Assembly (NCBI GenBank): GCA_002371375.1
Contig: DFIB01000067.1
Span: forward strand, 1 to 17,253
Source: Mageeibacillus sp. UBA3708
Lineage (GTDB): Bacteria; Bacillota; Clostridia; Saccharofermentanales; Saccharofermentanaceae
Reading direction: 5' to 3'
DNA length: 17,253 nucleotides
This document shows, piece by piece, positions 1-7,835 of this stretch. Under the pieces are notes generated by a model, which was given only the letters and a program-made list of their open reading frames with translations, ran no database searches and was not told the origin of the DNA. Position 1 is the stretch's first letter. Every line of letters begins with the position of its first letter. Position numbers and translations under genes: made by a program.

Positions 1-1
1 C

Positions 2-30
2 TTGTTTTTTGTGACATATTGTTATATAGT
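2..30 (+). promoter_or_regulatory. Candidate promoter of the pil assembly operon
   Basis: A -35-like TTGTTT (2-7) and a -10 TATAGT (25-30, 5 of 6 consensus) are separated by 17 bp, which would start transcription near 37 and give a leader of about 100 nt before pilB. The -35 is weak. The window edge cuts the upstream context, so transcription from a further upstream promoter cannot be excluded. Confidence 0.35.
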
Positions 31-137
31 TTGATAAATATTAGGCTCGATTAATGTGCATAGGTGTCGCTATGGATCATCTGTGTGCTGTGTCCGCCTT
101 CTATAACAGGCGTATGTGCCTTGAATCGGGAGGAAAT
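31..137 (+). other. 5' leader of pilB with a small hairpin
   Basis: This stretch has no supported gene. A hairpin with arms CGCCT (95-99) and AGGCG (108-112) and an 8-nt loop lies just upstream of the pilB Shine-Dalgarno GGGAGG (128-133). The reading frame of pilB stays open back to an ATG at 54, but the added 28 residues are Cys-rich, unlike the family, and have no ribosome site, so the leader is probably untranslated. I compared it by eye with c-di-GMP-I and -II riboswitch cores and saw no convincing match. Confidence 0.3.
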
Positions 138-1805
138 ATGAAGAGATTAGGTGATATCCTTATCGAGAGCGGCTTCCTATCGGCTGCAGAGTTATCTGAA
201 GCATTGACTAATTCCAAGGAGACCGGCAAGAGACTCGGTGAGGTAATTGTCGAGATGGGCTTAATGTCGGAGTTTGATATTCTCCGTGCCGTGTCCAGCC
301 AGTATGATTATCCTATCATTGACCTGACCAGCATCGACATTGACCCAAAAGCAACTGCATTGTTTGATGAGAAGTACTGCGTTGATAACTGCGTACTGCC
401 GATCGGATTTGACGGTGACAACCTCGTAGTCGCCATTGATGATCCCATGAACATCCTTACCATGGATGATCTTGCTTTCAGATCCGGGTATAATGTTACA
501 CCAATGCTTGCGACCAAGACCTCGATCCTCGACGCCGTCAAGGTTAATTACGGTAAAGAGCAGGCCGCACAGGCAGCGGAGGAACTCGGCATCGACATGT
601 CATCAGACCTTGACGGTCTTGATTCCGAGTTGTCGGAAGCAGTTAACTCTGCACCTGTTGTTAAGCTCGTTAATTCAATGATAGATTATGCTATCAGGGC
701 AGGTTCTTCCGATATCCATATCGAGCCTATGGAAGACCGTGTCCGTGTCAGAATAAGAATCGACGGTGTCATGCAGGAAGTCATGAGCAACCCGCTTGCC
801 GCAAAGGACGCTATCACTACACGTATCAAGATCCTCGGCGGTATGAACATCGCTGAGAAGCGTATCCCTCAGGACGGCCGTATCAGAACCGAGATCAACG
901 GCGAACCCGTGGACATGCGTGTATCAATACTTCCATGTATTACGGGTGAGAAGACGGTTATCCGTATCCTTGCCAAGAACGACGGCAACCTCAACCGTAA
1001 ATACCTCGGTATCAGTGATCACAACAATGCTCTTATTGATAAGATCATCAAGGTGCCGCAGGGTGTATGTCTTGTATCGGGACCTACAGGTTCAGGTAAG
1101 ACAACAACTCTTTATACGATTCTTTCAGAGAAGAATACTCCTGAAGTTAATATCATCACAGTAGAAGACCCTGTCGAGATCAGGATCCCCGGACTTAACC
1201 AGGTACAGGTTAATGCAAAGGCAGGAATGACATTCGCAAGCGGTCTTCGTTCTATTCTCCGTCAGGACCCTGATATAGTCCTCGTCGGTGAGATCCGTGA
1301 CGGTGAGACCGCCGAGATCGCGATGAGAGCTGCTATTACGGGACACTTGGTTTTCAGTACTATCCACACTAACGATGCCGTATCCTCGATCAACCGTCTT
1401 ATCGATATGGGTATCGAGCCTTACATGGTATCTACGGCTGTTGTGGGCGTTATCTCGCAGCGTCTTGTCAGAAGGATCTGCACAAATTGCCGTAAGGCTT
1501 ATGAACCGGATGAATTCGACGTTCAGCAGCTGAAGCTCGAACCCGGTCAGAAGCTTTACAAGGGAGAAGGATGTACCGATTGTAACGGTTCCGGATACAA
1601 GGGACGTATTGCTATACATGAGATCATCTGTATGACAAAGGGAATGAAGCTCCTGCTTGAGAAGAGAGCTCCCGAGGAAGACATGAGAGTTCAGGCTGTA
1701 TCAGAAGGGACGCAGATGCTCTTTGATTCGGCAAAGGCTTTGGTTCTTGAAGGTATCTCGACAGTAGAAGAGATGAACCGAGTCGCATATTCAATTGATG
1801 GTTAA
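138..1805 (+). CDS. pilB: Type IV pilus extension ATPase PilB
   Basis: This is the cytoplasmic hexameric ATPase that powers pilin polymerisation at the platform protein PilC. The protein is 555 aa from the ATG at 138, chosen because GGGAGG lies just upstream and residue 1 begins the conserved MKRLGDIL. Residues 3-26 and 32-55 form two 24-residue motifs separated by five residues. Both have RLG at positions 1-3 and G at position 10, and the second ends in Q; this is the arrangement of the c-di-GMP-binding MshEN domain. The ATPase core has Walker A GPTGSGKTTT at 315-324, Walker B DPDIVLVGE at 377-385, a GHLVFSTIHT histidine box, and a zinc-binding tetracysteine module CTNC (448-451) and CTDC (479-482). 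Together these identify GspE/PilB rather than PilT. It is the first gene of the operon; pilT follows after 17 nt. Binding of c-di-GMP is inferred from the motif only. Confidence 0.96.
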   Translation: MKRLGDILIESGFLSAAELSEALTNSKETGKRLGEVIVEMGLMSEFDILRAVSSQYDYPIIDLTSIDIDPKATALFDEKYCVDNCVLPIGFDGDNLVVAIDDPMNILTMDDLAFRSGYNVTPMLATKTSILDAVKVNYGKEQAAQAAEELGIDMSSDLDGLDSELSEAVNSAPVVKLVNSMIDYAIRAGSSDIHIEPMEDRVRVRIRIDGVMQEVMSNPLAAKDAITTRIKILGGMNIAEKRIPQDGRIRTEINGEPVDMRVSILPCITGEKTVIRILAKNDGNLNRKYLGISDHNNALIDKIIKVPQGVCLVSGPTGSGKTTTLYTILSEKNTPEVNIITVEDPVEIRIPGLNQVQVNAKAGMTFASGLRSILRQDPDIVLVGEIRDGETAEIAMRAAITGHLVFSTIHTNDAVSSINRLIDMGIEPYMVSTAVVGVISQRLVRRICTNCRKAYEPDEFDVQQLKLEPGQKLYKGEGCTDCNGSGYKGRIAIHEIICMTKGMKLLLEKRAPEEDMRVQAVSEGTQMLFDSAKALVLEGISTVEEMNRVAYSIDG

Positions 1806-1822
1806 AAGGAGGTAACATAAAA

Positions 1823-2941
1823 GTGGAAGAAGGTTTTACTTTGACAATGGATGCCATCCTGGCTGAATCAGTCAGACGGGGCGCATCCGACACGCACATC
1901 ACGGTAGGATTGCCGCCGATGATCAGAATTGACGGTCAGCTTATGCCTTTGAGCAAGCAGATCCTCACACCGGCAGATACTGAGTATCTCTGCAAGTCGA
2001 TGATCGATAAGTCAAGACAGCAGTATCTGAACGAGAGAGGCGAGATTGACTTCTCCTTTGTCGTTCATGATTACAGCCGTTTCAGATGCAACATCTACAA
2101 GCAGCGCGGCTCATATGCACTTGCTGCCAGAACGATCACCAACGAGATCCCTACATGTGAGAAGTTAGGTCTTCCCGCCCTGTTTAAGGAGTTGGCCGAG
2201 AGACCAAGAGGATTGATCCTTGTAACGGGTCCTACGGGTTCGGGTAAGTCAACAACGCTTGCCGCAATGATCGGACATGTAAACAGCGTTAAGAAGTGTC
2301 ACATCCTTACCCTTGAGGAACCTATCGAGTATCTCCATATGCATGGTGAGGCCATGATCAACCAGAGAGAGATCCACGAGGATACTCTGTCTTTCGCGAA
2401 CGCTTTGAGAGCTGCTCTCCGTGAAGACCCTGATATCATCCTCGTAGGTGAGATGCGTGACCTTGATACGATCAGTACGGCTATCACGGCATCCGAGACG
2501 GGACACCTTGTTATGTCCACACTCCATACATCATCTGCAGCTGATACGGTCAACCGTATCATCGACGTATTCCCGCCCCACCAGCAGGATCAGGTAAGAG
2601 TTCAGCTCGGTACGGTACTTGTAGCTGTTATCTGTCAGACTCTCGTTCCCAGGATAGGTGGCGGACGCTGTGCCGCATTTGAAATTATGATCGCCAATGA
2701 CGCTATCCGTAATAATATCCGTGAAGGTAAGACATACCAGATCGACAGTACGATCGCTACAAGCCTTAGTATGGGTATGTGTCCTCTTGATTTTTATCTT
2801 GCAGAGCTCGTTAAGAGGAAGATCATCACAAGAGAGACTGCCATCTCAAGGTGCAGATTCCCCGATGATCTGAAGAGATACATTAACAATGTCGGCGGAC
2901 CTGCTAACAGCCCTCTGTTTGCAGACCTCGATTTCCGTTAA
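1823..2941 (+). CDS. pilT: Type IV pilus retraction ATPase PilT
   Basis: This is the hexameric ATPase that depolymerises the pilus, driving retraction and twitching. The protein is 372 aa. A GTG start at 1823 is chosen because GGAGG (1808-1812) lies 10 nt upstream; the next ATG (1847) is further from the ribosome site and would cut into the conserved N-terminus. Walker A GPTGSGKSTT is at 136-145, Walker B DPDIILVGE at 202-210, followed by the TGHLVMSTLHT histidine box. AIRNNIRE at 294-301 matches the PilT retraction motif AIRNLIRE with one substitution. The tetracysteine zinc module of PilB is absent, as expected. The length is close to family size, with a short tail after the core. It sits between pilB and pilC in one operon, so extension and retraction motors are likely co-expressed. 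Confidence 0.95.
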   Translation: MEEGFTLTMDAILAESVRRGASDTHITVGLPPMIRIDGQLMPLSKQILTPADTEYLCKSMIDKSRQQYLNERGEIDFSFVVHDYSRFRCNIYKQRGSYALAARTITNEIPTCEKLGLPALFKELAERPRGLILVTGPTGSGKSTTLAAMIGHVNSVKKCHILTLEEPIEYLHMHGEAMINQREIHEDTLSFANALRAALREDPDIILVGEMRDLDTISTAITASETGHLVMSTLHTSSAADTVNRIIDVFPPHQQDQVRVQLGTVLVAVICQTLVPRIGGGRCAAFEIMIANDAIRNNIREGKTYQIDSTIATSLSMGMCPLDFYLAELVKRKIITRETAISRCRFPDDLKRYINNVGGPANSPLFADLDFR

Positions 2942-2980
2942 TTATTAACTATTGTCAAAATTTAGGAGGAGGATAAAGAA

Positions 2981-4183
2981 ATGCCTAATTTTAAATATCA
3001 GGTAATCGATGCTGCAGGCAAGACGTCTACCGGTGTCATTGATGCTGCCAGTATGGCGGACGCGTCAAGGAAGCTCCGTGCCGACGGTAAGTTTGTTGCG
3101 TCGCTCTCGCTTGATAAGGGTGCCGGTTTCCTTAATATCGGCGGCAAGAAGAAGCTTAAGACAAAAGAACTCGTTCTTATCACCAGACAGCTCGCATCCC
3201 TGCTCGCAGCAGGTATTACGATCGTCAGAGCTTTGGACATGTTGTATCAGCAGGTTGATACGAAGAATTCCAAGATCATCGTCGGTGAAGTCTACGAGTC
3301 GATCCAGGGCGGTCGTACGATGTCTGAAGCATTTAAGGAACAGCAGGGCCTTATTCCTAACATCATGGTCAGCATGGTTGCTGCCGGTGAGGAATCAGGC
3401 CGTTTGGACGAGGTTATGGAGAGACTTGCCGAGCACTTCATCAAAGCTCAGAAGCTCAAGAATAAGCTGTCTTCTGCAATGGTTTACCCTAAGATCCTTG
3501 CTTTCGTTACATTCGCGGTATCCTGGGGTCTTTTGACATTCCTTGTTCCGAGTATCACTGCAACGATCGCTGACCTGGGCGGTACGCTTCCCGGTCTTAC
3601 GAAGGTGATCATTGCCATCTCTGACTCACTCACCAAATTCTGGTATATCTATGCGGCACTTGTAGTCGGTGCGGTTGTCGGATTCAGGCTATGGAGAGCC
3701 TCCGAGAAAGGACAGTATCAGTGGGCTTTTCTCATGATACATTTGCCAATCGTGGGCAACATGACGAAGATGACTGCTACTGCTCAGTTCACAAGAACTG
3801 TTTCAACTCTCCTCAAGTCAGGTATTTCAATTCTTCAGGCTGTTGAGATTACCGAGAAGTCTCTCGATAATATCATTCTTGAGAAGAAGCTCGCTGATGC
3901 CAGACTCGAGATCAGAAAGGGTGCTGCACTTTCCAAGTCGATCAAGAATATTGAGGAGTTCCCTCCAATGGTATACGCAATGACCGCAATCGGTGAGGAA
4001 TCCGGTACTCTCGATACCATTCTTGATAAAGCGGCAGATTTTTTTGAAGATGAAGCAGACGCTGCAACAACAAAAATGACTGCAGCTCTTGAACCTATAA
4101 TGATTATCGTTATGGCTGTCATCGTCGGTCTTATCGTCGGTGGTATTGCTATCCCGATCTTCAATATGGCATCGTTCATCTAA
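2981..4183 (+). CDS. pilC: Type IV pilus platform protein PilC (GspF family)
   Basis: This is the polytopic cytoplasmic-membrane platform on which the PilB and PilT motors act. The protein is 400 aa, normal for the family, with AGGAGGAGG just upstream of the ATG. It has two T2SSF repeats: the first (about residues 63-190) contains TRQLASLLAAGI and AAGEESGRLDE (134-144), and the second (about 266-392) contains the paired AQFTRTVSTLLKSGI and AIGEESGTLDT (336-346). Predicted membrane segments are at 171-192, 218-238 and 371-394, the usual three. It lies 39 nt after pilT and 26 nt before pilM, with no terminator in either gap, which supports a single transcript. Confidence 0.96.
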   Translation: MPNFKYQVIDAAGKTSTGVIDAASMADASRKLRADGKFVASLSLDKGAGFLNIGGKKKLKTKELVLITRQLASLLAAGITIVRALDMLYQQVDTKNSKIIVGEVYESIQGGRTMSEAFKEQQGLIPNIMVSMVAAGEESGRLDEVMERLAEHFIKAQKLKNKLSSAMVYPKILAFVTFAVSWGLLTFLVPSITATIADLGGTLPGLTKVIIAISDSLTKFWYIYAALVVGAVVGFRLWRASEKGQYQWAFLMIHLPIVGNMTKMTATAQFTRTVSTLLKSGISILQAVEITEKSLDNIILEKKLADARLEIRKGAALSKSIKNIEEFPPMVYAMTAIGEESGTLDTILDKAADFFEDEADAATTKMTAALEPIMIIVMAVIVGLIVGGIAIPIFNMASFI

Positions 4184-4209
4184 TGTTAATTATTGAAAGG
4201 AGATAAATA

Positions 4210-5328
4210 ATGGATTTTTCATCATTTGGAAAGGCTTCATCTGAATTTGTTATAGACTGCTCCAGCTCCGATCTCAAGGTTGCAGTTGGTTCATATAACA
4301 AGAAGACAGGTCTTGTTTTGCTCGAGAAGGTTGGCGTAATTCCCTTGGAGAATGATGCTATCAACGACGGAGCTATAGCAGATTCATTCGGTGTTGTAAT
4401 GGCTCTGAAGCATGCAATCGCAAGACTTGACATCAAGAACAGGGGAGCTATTATCACGACAGAAGGTGCTTTCATGCACACAAGAGACCTTGAGCTTCCT
4501 AAGGCTAAGCCCGAGCAGCTTAAGGATATGGTTAAGTACGAGGTAATGGGTCAGGGCAATAACCGTGAGATGAACATTGACTACATCATCTACGGAACAG
4601 CACTTGATGAGGAGACAAATGCTCCCAAGTACAAGATCAGGGCAACAGCAGTACCTGTTGATACGATAGCTGAGTACAGGGATTTTCTCAAGAACATGGA
4701 TCTCACTCCTATGGCAATGGATGTTAATCCTAATGCCATCAGGAAGCTTTTCTCATCCGGTATCATCAATGGTAATGTAAATATCGCACAGTCAACGCTG
4801 CTCCTTGTAGAACTTGCAGGTGCTACTACAACAGTTACTGTTCTTGATAAGGGATTCCCCGTATTGTCAAGGAGACTTGCTTTCGGTCATGCCAATATCA
4901 GACAGGTAGCCGAGGCTGTTAAGAAGATGCAGGGTGGCGCAGATAACCAGTCCTCACTTGCAAGACGTCTCAATATCACGAAGTCTGATGCTGAATCAAT
5001 GATACCTATCGAGGATATTGATGTATGGCATGAGACAGTTGCAGAGATACCTTCTCTCCAGAGTGCTGTTAATGCTTATTTTAAGAGCCTGGTGGAGACT
5101 GTTAACAGAACAGCACAGTTCTCAATCTCCAAGTTCCATATCGACAGCATAAGCACATGCTTCCTTTACGGTTCAGGTGCAGGATATAAGAAGATCGACA
5201 AGGAACTGTCAAGACAGCTTGGTACACAGGTAGAAGTCCTGAATACATTGAGCACAGTCGCAGGTCCCAAAGATTTTATGCTTCCCCAGTTTGTTAACTG
5301 CTGTGGTGCACTTATTCGAGAAGATTAA
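4210..5328 (+). CDS. pilM: Type IV pilus assembly protein PilM (actin-like)
   Basis: PilM is a cytoplasmic actin/FtsA-like nucleotide-binding protein that binds the N-terminal tail of PilN and links the motors to the membrane alignment complex. The protein is 372 aa with AAAGGAG upstream of the ATG. Phosphate-1 loop FVIDCSSSDLKVAV starts at residue 13, with D16 in the nucleotide position. The phosphate-2 segment is LLVELAGATTTV (198-209), where the usual Asp is Glu (E201). The adenosine motif YGSGAGYKKIDKEL starts at 320. It sits upstream of pilN, in the order seen in most T4P loci. The weak phosphate-2 match could mean altered nucleotide turnover, but the fold assignment is secure from the three motifs plus position. 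Confidence 0.9.
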   Translation: MDFSSFGKASSEFVIDCSSSDLKVAVGSYNKKTGLVLLEKVGVIPLENDAINDGAIADSFGVVMALKHAIARLDIKNRGAIITTEGAFMHTRDLELPKAKPEQLKDMVKYEVMGQGNNREMNIDYIIYGTALDEETNAPKYKIRATAVPVDTIAEYRDFLKNMDLTPMAMDVNPNAIRKLFSSGIINGNVNIAQSTLLLVELAGATTTVTVLDKGFPVLSRRLAFGHANIRQVAEAVKKMQGGADNQSSLARRLNITKSDAESMIPIEDIDVWHETVAEIPSLQSAVNAYFKSLVETVNRTAQFSISKFHIDSISTCFLYGSGAGYKKIDKELSRQLGTQVEVLNTLSTVAGPKDFMLPQFVNCCGALIRED

Positions 5329-5343
5329 GGAGGAGGAAATAAA

Positions 5344-6297
5344 ATGCCAAGTTTAGGATCAAAGAAAGATATTCATAAGAGCGATCTGAACTTCTTTGCC
5401 GAATTTACTGCATCAGCGGCAAAGATGACCAGAATGCTCGGATACGGCGTTGTTGTCGGTATCGTTGTTGTTGCATTGATCGTCGGTGTTATCATTTGGG
5501 GTATAATCCGCAATTCGATTGCTCAGTCTAAGATCGATGAGCTTAATACTATTCTCAACAGTGAAGAGTATAAGAACCTTGATGCCGAATCACAGCAGCT
5601 TACGCAGCAGATGAACTCGTACAACAACTACTTTTATTCACTTTCACAGTTAAGAGGTCAGGTTGACACGACAAGGAGTGTTGCCGTTAACCTTACAGAC
5701 CTGATCAAGAGTTCCATCCCTTCAGATTCCTATGTTGATAATTATGATATCAATCAGAATACGATGCATATTGAGGGTTATACTTTCAGTTATTACAGTG
5801 CTTTGAATCTTGTTAAGATGCTCAATAAAACAGGACTCTTTGCAACACCTGTAACACTTACGGTTCAGAGAGTTGATCCTTCAACAGTCGGTACGGTAGA
5901 TACCTTTATTCAGGCAAACGGTAAAGTAAATGCAATCAATAACTATTATTCATTTATCGTTGACGGTGCCCTGACACGTGATATCTACCTGAAGGTATCC
6001 AAGTTCCTGAAGACAAATGATCAGAAGGTGGAGACGCTTGCAGTGGATAAGCCGGTTCCTCTTAAGCAGGGCGATCCTTATGAAGTCAAGGATGTTGCAA
6101 AGTTCACACAGAGCAATAAGACTTATACTCTTACAGAAGTAAGGATCAATAAGTCAACTCTTGCACCTGATACACTGAAGGGCATTGTTGATGCAAATGT
6201 AATTAATGGCACGGCTTACAGTACTGAGGGTACGATTGAGATTCAGTTGTATTATTCATTGGTCGAGGCTGCACCGGAAGAAGGAGGTAACACATAA
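5344..6297 (+). CDS. pilN: Type IV pilus alignment protein PilN (enlarged)
   Basis: PilN is a bitopic membrane protein that joins cytoplasmic PilM to the extracytoplasmic PilO. The protein is 317 aa, clearly longer than the roughly 180-200 aa of well-known PilN proteins. It begins with a short cytoplasmic tail containing DLNFF (14-18), which I infer takes the place of the PilM-binding INLLP motif. One membrane helix covers residues 32-55, then a helical region rich in Gln and Asn (about 57-110) and a ferredoxin-like PilN domain (about 112-175: SIPSDSYVDNYDI, HIEGYTFSYYSALNLVKML). An additional about 120-residue C-terminal domain (195-317) is not recognised. The ribosome site AAGGAGGAGG is strong. 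The stop overlaps the pilO start by one base (TAATG), indicating translational coupling. Confidence 0.85.
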   Translation: MPSLGSKKDIHKSDLNFFAEFTASAAKMTRMLGYGVVVGIVVVALIVGVIIWGIIRNSIAQSKIDELNTILNSEEYKNLDAESQQLTQQMNSYNNYFYSLSQLRGQVDTTRSVAVNLTDLIKSSIPSDSYVDNYDINQNTMHIEGYTFSYYSALNLVKMLNKTGLFATPVTLTVQRVDPSTVGTVDTFIQANGKVNAINNYYSFIVDGALTRDIYLKVSKFLKTNDQKVETLAVDKPVPLKQGDPYEVKDVAKFTQSNKTYTLTEVRINKSTLAPDTLKGIVDANVINGTAYSTEGTIEIQLYYSLVEAAPEEGGNT

Positions 6298-7322
6298 TGA
6301 ATAACTTATCATTACGTGAGAAGACAATAATGTATATCCTCGTTTTGGTTGTTATAGCTCTTCTTGCTTATTTATTCGGAATTAGAACTCTTAACAACAG
6401 GAATGCGGAACTGCAGGTTGAACTTCAGAATCTCGAGCAGCGTAAAGCCGATCTGGATGCTCTTAAGAAGATAAATGAAGATACAAAATCCAGCATTGCA
6501 ACGCTCAGAGACAGCATCGTAGCAATAGAGCAGTCATTCATCAGCGACCTTAAGACAGAGAATGCCGAGAGATATGTCCTGGATGTGCTCGAGAAATCAA
6601 ATATGCCTTTCCTTGCAAAAGTTGACTCAGAAGATGTTAATATGCAGGCAGTTGTAATGGCTGACGGATCCATCTCAAGTGATGCTATCCGTTGCAAGAG
6701 GATCAACATTGAATATGCTACAACAGACGGATATGAGGTTACGCAGTATAATCTTAATCCCAATAACAAGGGTGAAGACGGCAAGCCTAATGCTGCATAC
6801 ATTAATCAGATGATAGCAGCAACAGGTAAGTATGACGCTGAGAATCATTACGGATATGATGAATTTATATCAGCTCTTAAGAAGATCGAGGCTGCTGACC
6901 CTGATTGTATCAAGATTACAGACATCGGTGCCAAGTCAACACACGGCTACATGACATTATCAGCATCTGTTGATTTCTTTGGCGCTGATCTGACGAACAG
7001 ATTATCTGAAGAATCTGATGCACACAAGAATACTATCTATGCTGCATGGACAGGTGACACAGGTGTTGATACCAAGGGCGGATTTATCGGTATGCCTTAT
7101 AAGGTTGATAATCCTGACAGCTTGTGGAATGGTGTTATCATTGACTCATCTGAGGTATCGGGATTCTATGAGAGACCGTTCGCAGCTTATCTCTCCAATG
7201 CAAGATTCACAAAGCTTATTGCTGAGAAGGGCATTGAGACGATCGTAGGCGGAGGCATACCTGCAGGTGATTCAGATGCTGCTCAGGCAAACCAGGATCA
7301 GAACGCCAATAATGCCGCTTAA
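6297..7322 (+). CDS. pilO: Probable type IV pilus alignment protein PilO (enlarged)
   Basis: PilO is the bitopic partner of PilN in the membrane alignment subcomplex. The protein is 341 aa, against about 200 in model PilO proteins. A single membrane helix covers residues 11-28 and is followed by a Glu/Gln/Leu/Lys-rich coiled coil (about 32-80), the standard PilO layout. The rest (about 90-310) is a soluble extracytoplasmic region with several long insertions. It ends in a low-complexity Ala/Asn/Gln/Asp tail (about 322-341) that may reach into the cell wall. GGAGG within the end of pilN serves as ribosome site, and the start overlaps the pilN stop. The call rests on topology, coiled coil and position after pilN; sequence motifs for PilO are weak, so the family assignment is less certain than for the other genes. 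Confidence 0.75.
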   Translation: MNNLSLREKTIMYILVLVVIALLAYLFGIRTLNNRNAELQVELQNLEQRKADLDALKKINEDTKSSIATLRDSIVAIEQSFISDLKTENAERYVLDVLEKSNMPFLAKVDSEDVNMQAVVMADGSISSDAIRCKRINIEYATTDGYEVTQYNLNPNNKGEDGKPNAAYINQMIAATGKYDAENHYGYDEFISALKKIEAADPDCIKITDIGAKSTHGYMTLSASVDFFGADLTNRLSEESDAHKNTIYAAWTGDTGVDTKGGFIGMPYKVDNPDSLWNGVIIDSSEVSGFYERPFAAYLSNARFTKLIAEKGIETIVGGGIPAGDSDAAQANQDQNANNAA

Positions 7323-7330
7323 TACACAAT

Positions 7331-7391
7331 TTTGAAAAAATGTGAAAAAATTGTGAAAAAGTGTTGCAATTTTGAAAAGCGGTGTTATAAT
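7331..7391 (+). promoter_or_regulatory. Strong pilin-1 promoter with phased A-tracts
   Basis: TTGCAA (7364-7369) and a perfect extended -10, TGTTATAAT (7383-7391), are 16 bp apart. Upstream, TGA followed by runs of five or six A recurs with A-runs starting at 7335, 7345 and 7356, about one helical turn apart, and again at 7375 inside the spacer. This is the pattern of an UP element or intrinsically bent DNA. Predicted start is near 7398, giving a leader of about 35 nt with AGGAGG at 7419-7424. Confidence 0.8.
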
Positions 7392-7432
7392 AAAGCTACA
7401 AACTCAATAAAACCTTTAAGGAGGAAATTATC

Positions 7433-7633
7433 ATGAAGAAGATTCAGAAGACAAAGAAGGGCTTTACACTCGTTGAGATGGTTCTCGTTATCGCTATCAT
7501 CGTTATCCTCGCTGCAGTTCTCGCACTCAGCATCGGAACATATCTCAGCAGAGCAAAGAATGCAGCTTCTTCTGTAAGCTTGCACAACTGGTCAATCTCT
7601 TCTGTTGATGCAGAGATTTCAGCTCAGCTCTAA
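7433..7633 (+). CDS. Minimal type IV prepilin 1 (probable major pilin)
   Basis: This is a prepilin of 66 aa. The leader MKKIQKTKKG is followed by the class III cleavage site G10/F11, then TLVEM with Glu at mature position 5. The mature chain is only 56 residues: a hydrophobic helix to about residue 25, then an amphipathic stretch ending QL, with no room for the globular beta domain of ordinary pilins. Aromatics are F1, Y27 and W43. Its own extended -10 promoter, AGGAGG, and near-exclusive use of CTC for Leu and ATC for Ile in the helix suggest high expression, so I infer it is the major pilin. It is 79% identical over the mature region to the next gene (44 of 56). A strong terminator follows 27 nt after the stop. 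Its size recalls Geobacter PilA-N (61 aa mature), but the aromatic content is lower. Confidence 0.9.
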   Translation: MKKIQKTKKGFTLVEMVLVIAIIVILAAVLALSIGTYLSRAKNAASSVSLHNWSISSVDAEISAQL

Positions 7634-7660
7634 TAGTTAGATATCAACTCTGACTAACAG

Positions 7661-7693
7661 CACGGCGGATGCAAATCCGCCGTGTTTCTTTTA
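7661..7693 (+). terminator. Rho-independent terminator after pilin 1
   Basis: A perfect 10-bp stem CACGGCGGAT (7661-7670) / ATCCGCCGTG (7675-7684), closed by a GCAA tetraloop, is followed by TTTCTTTTA. It isolates pilin 1 as a monocistronic unit, although some read-through to pilin 2 is possible. Confidence 0.92.
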
Positions 7694-7775
7694 TATAGGA
7701 TTTGATCCGCGCTTGAGAGGCTTTGATAAATTATGAAATAATAATATAAAATGTGAATAAAATATGGCGAAATTA

Positions 7776-7803
7776 TTGCAAGTTTTAAAACAAGTGGTAT
7801 AAT
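7776..7803 (+). promoter_or_regulatory. Pilin-2 promoter, copy of the pilin-1 architecture
   Basis: TTGCAA (7776-7781), a 16-bp spacer, and extended -10 TGGTATAAT (7795-7803) reproduce the pilin-1 promoter, including a T-run followed by AAAA in the spacer. Predicted start is near 7810, leaving a leader of about 26 nt with GAGGAGGA at 7821-7828. Confidence 0.8.
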
Positions 7804-7835
7804 CAGGTATATAAATATATGAGGAGGACAAGTAA

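Noticed and set aside
54..137. N-terminal extension of PilB from the ATG at 54
   Set aside because: The added 28 residues do not resemble the family, no ribosome site precedes 54, and a good GGGAGG precedes the ATG at 138, where the conserved MshEN motif begins.
31..137. A c-di-GMP riboswitch in the pilB leader
   Set aside because: The leader is about the right length, but the conserved core sequences of classes I and II are not visible; only a 5-bp hairpin can be supported.
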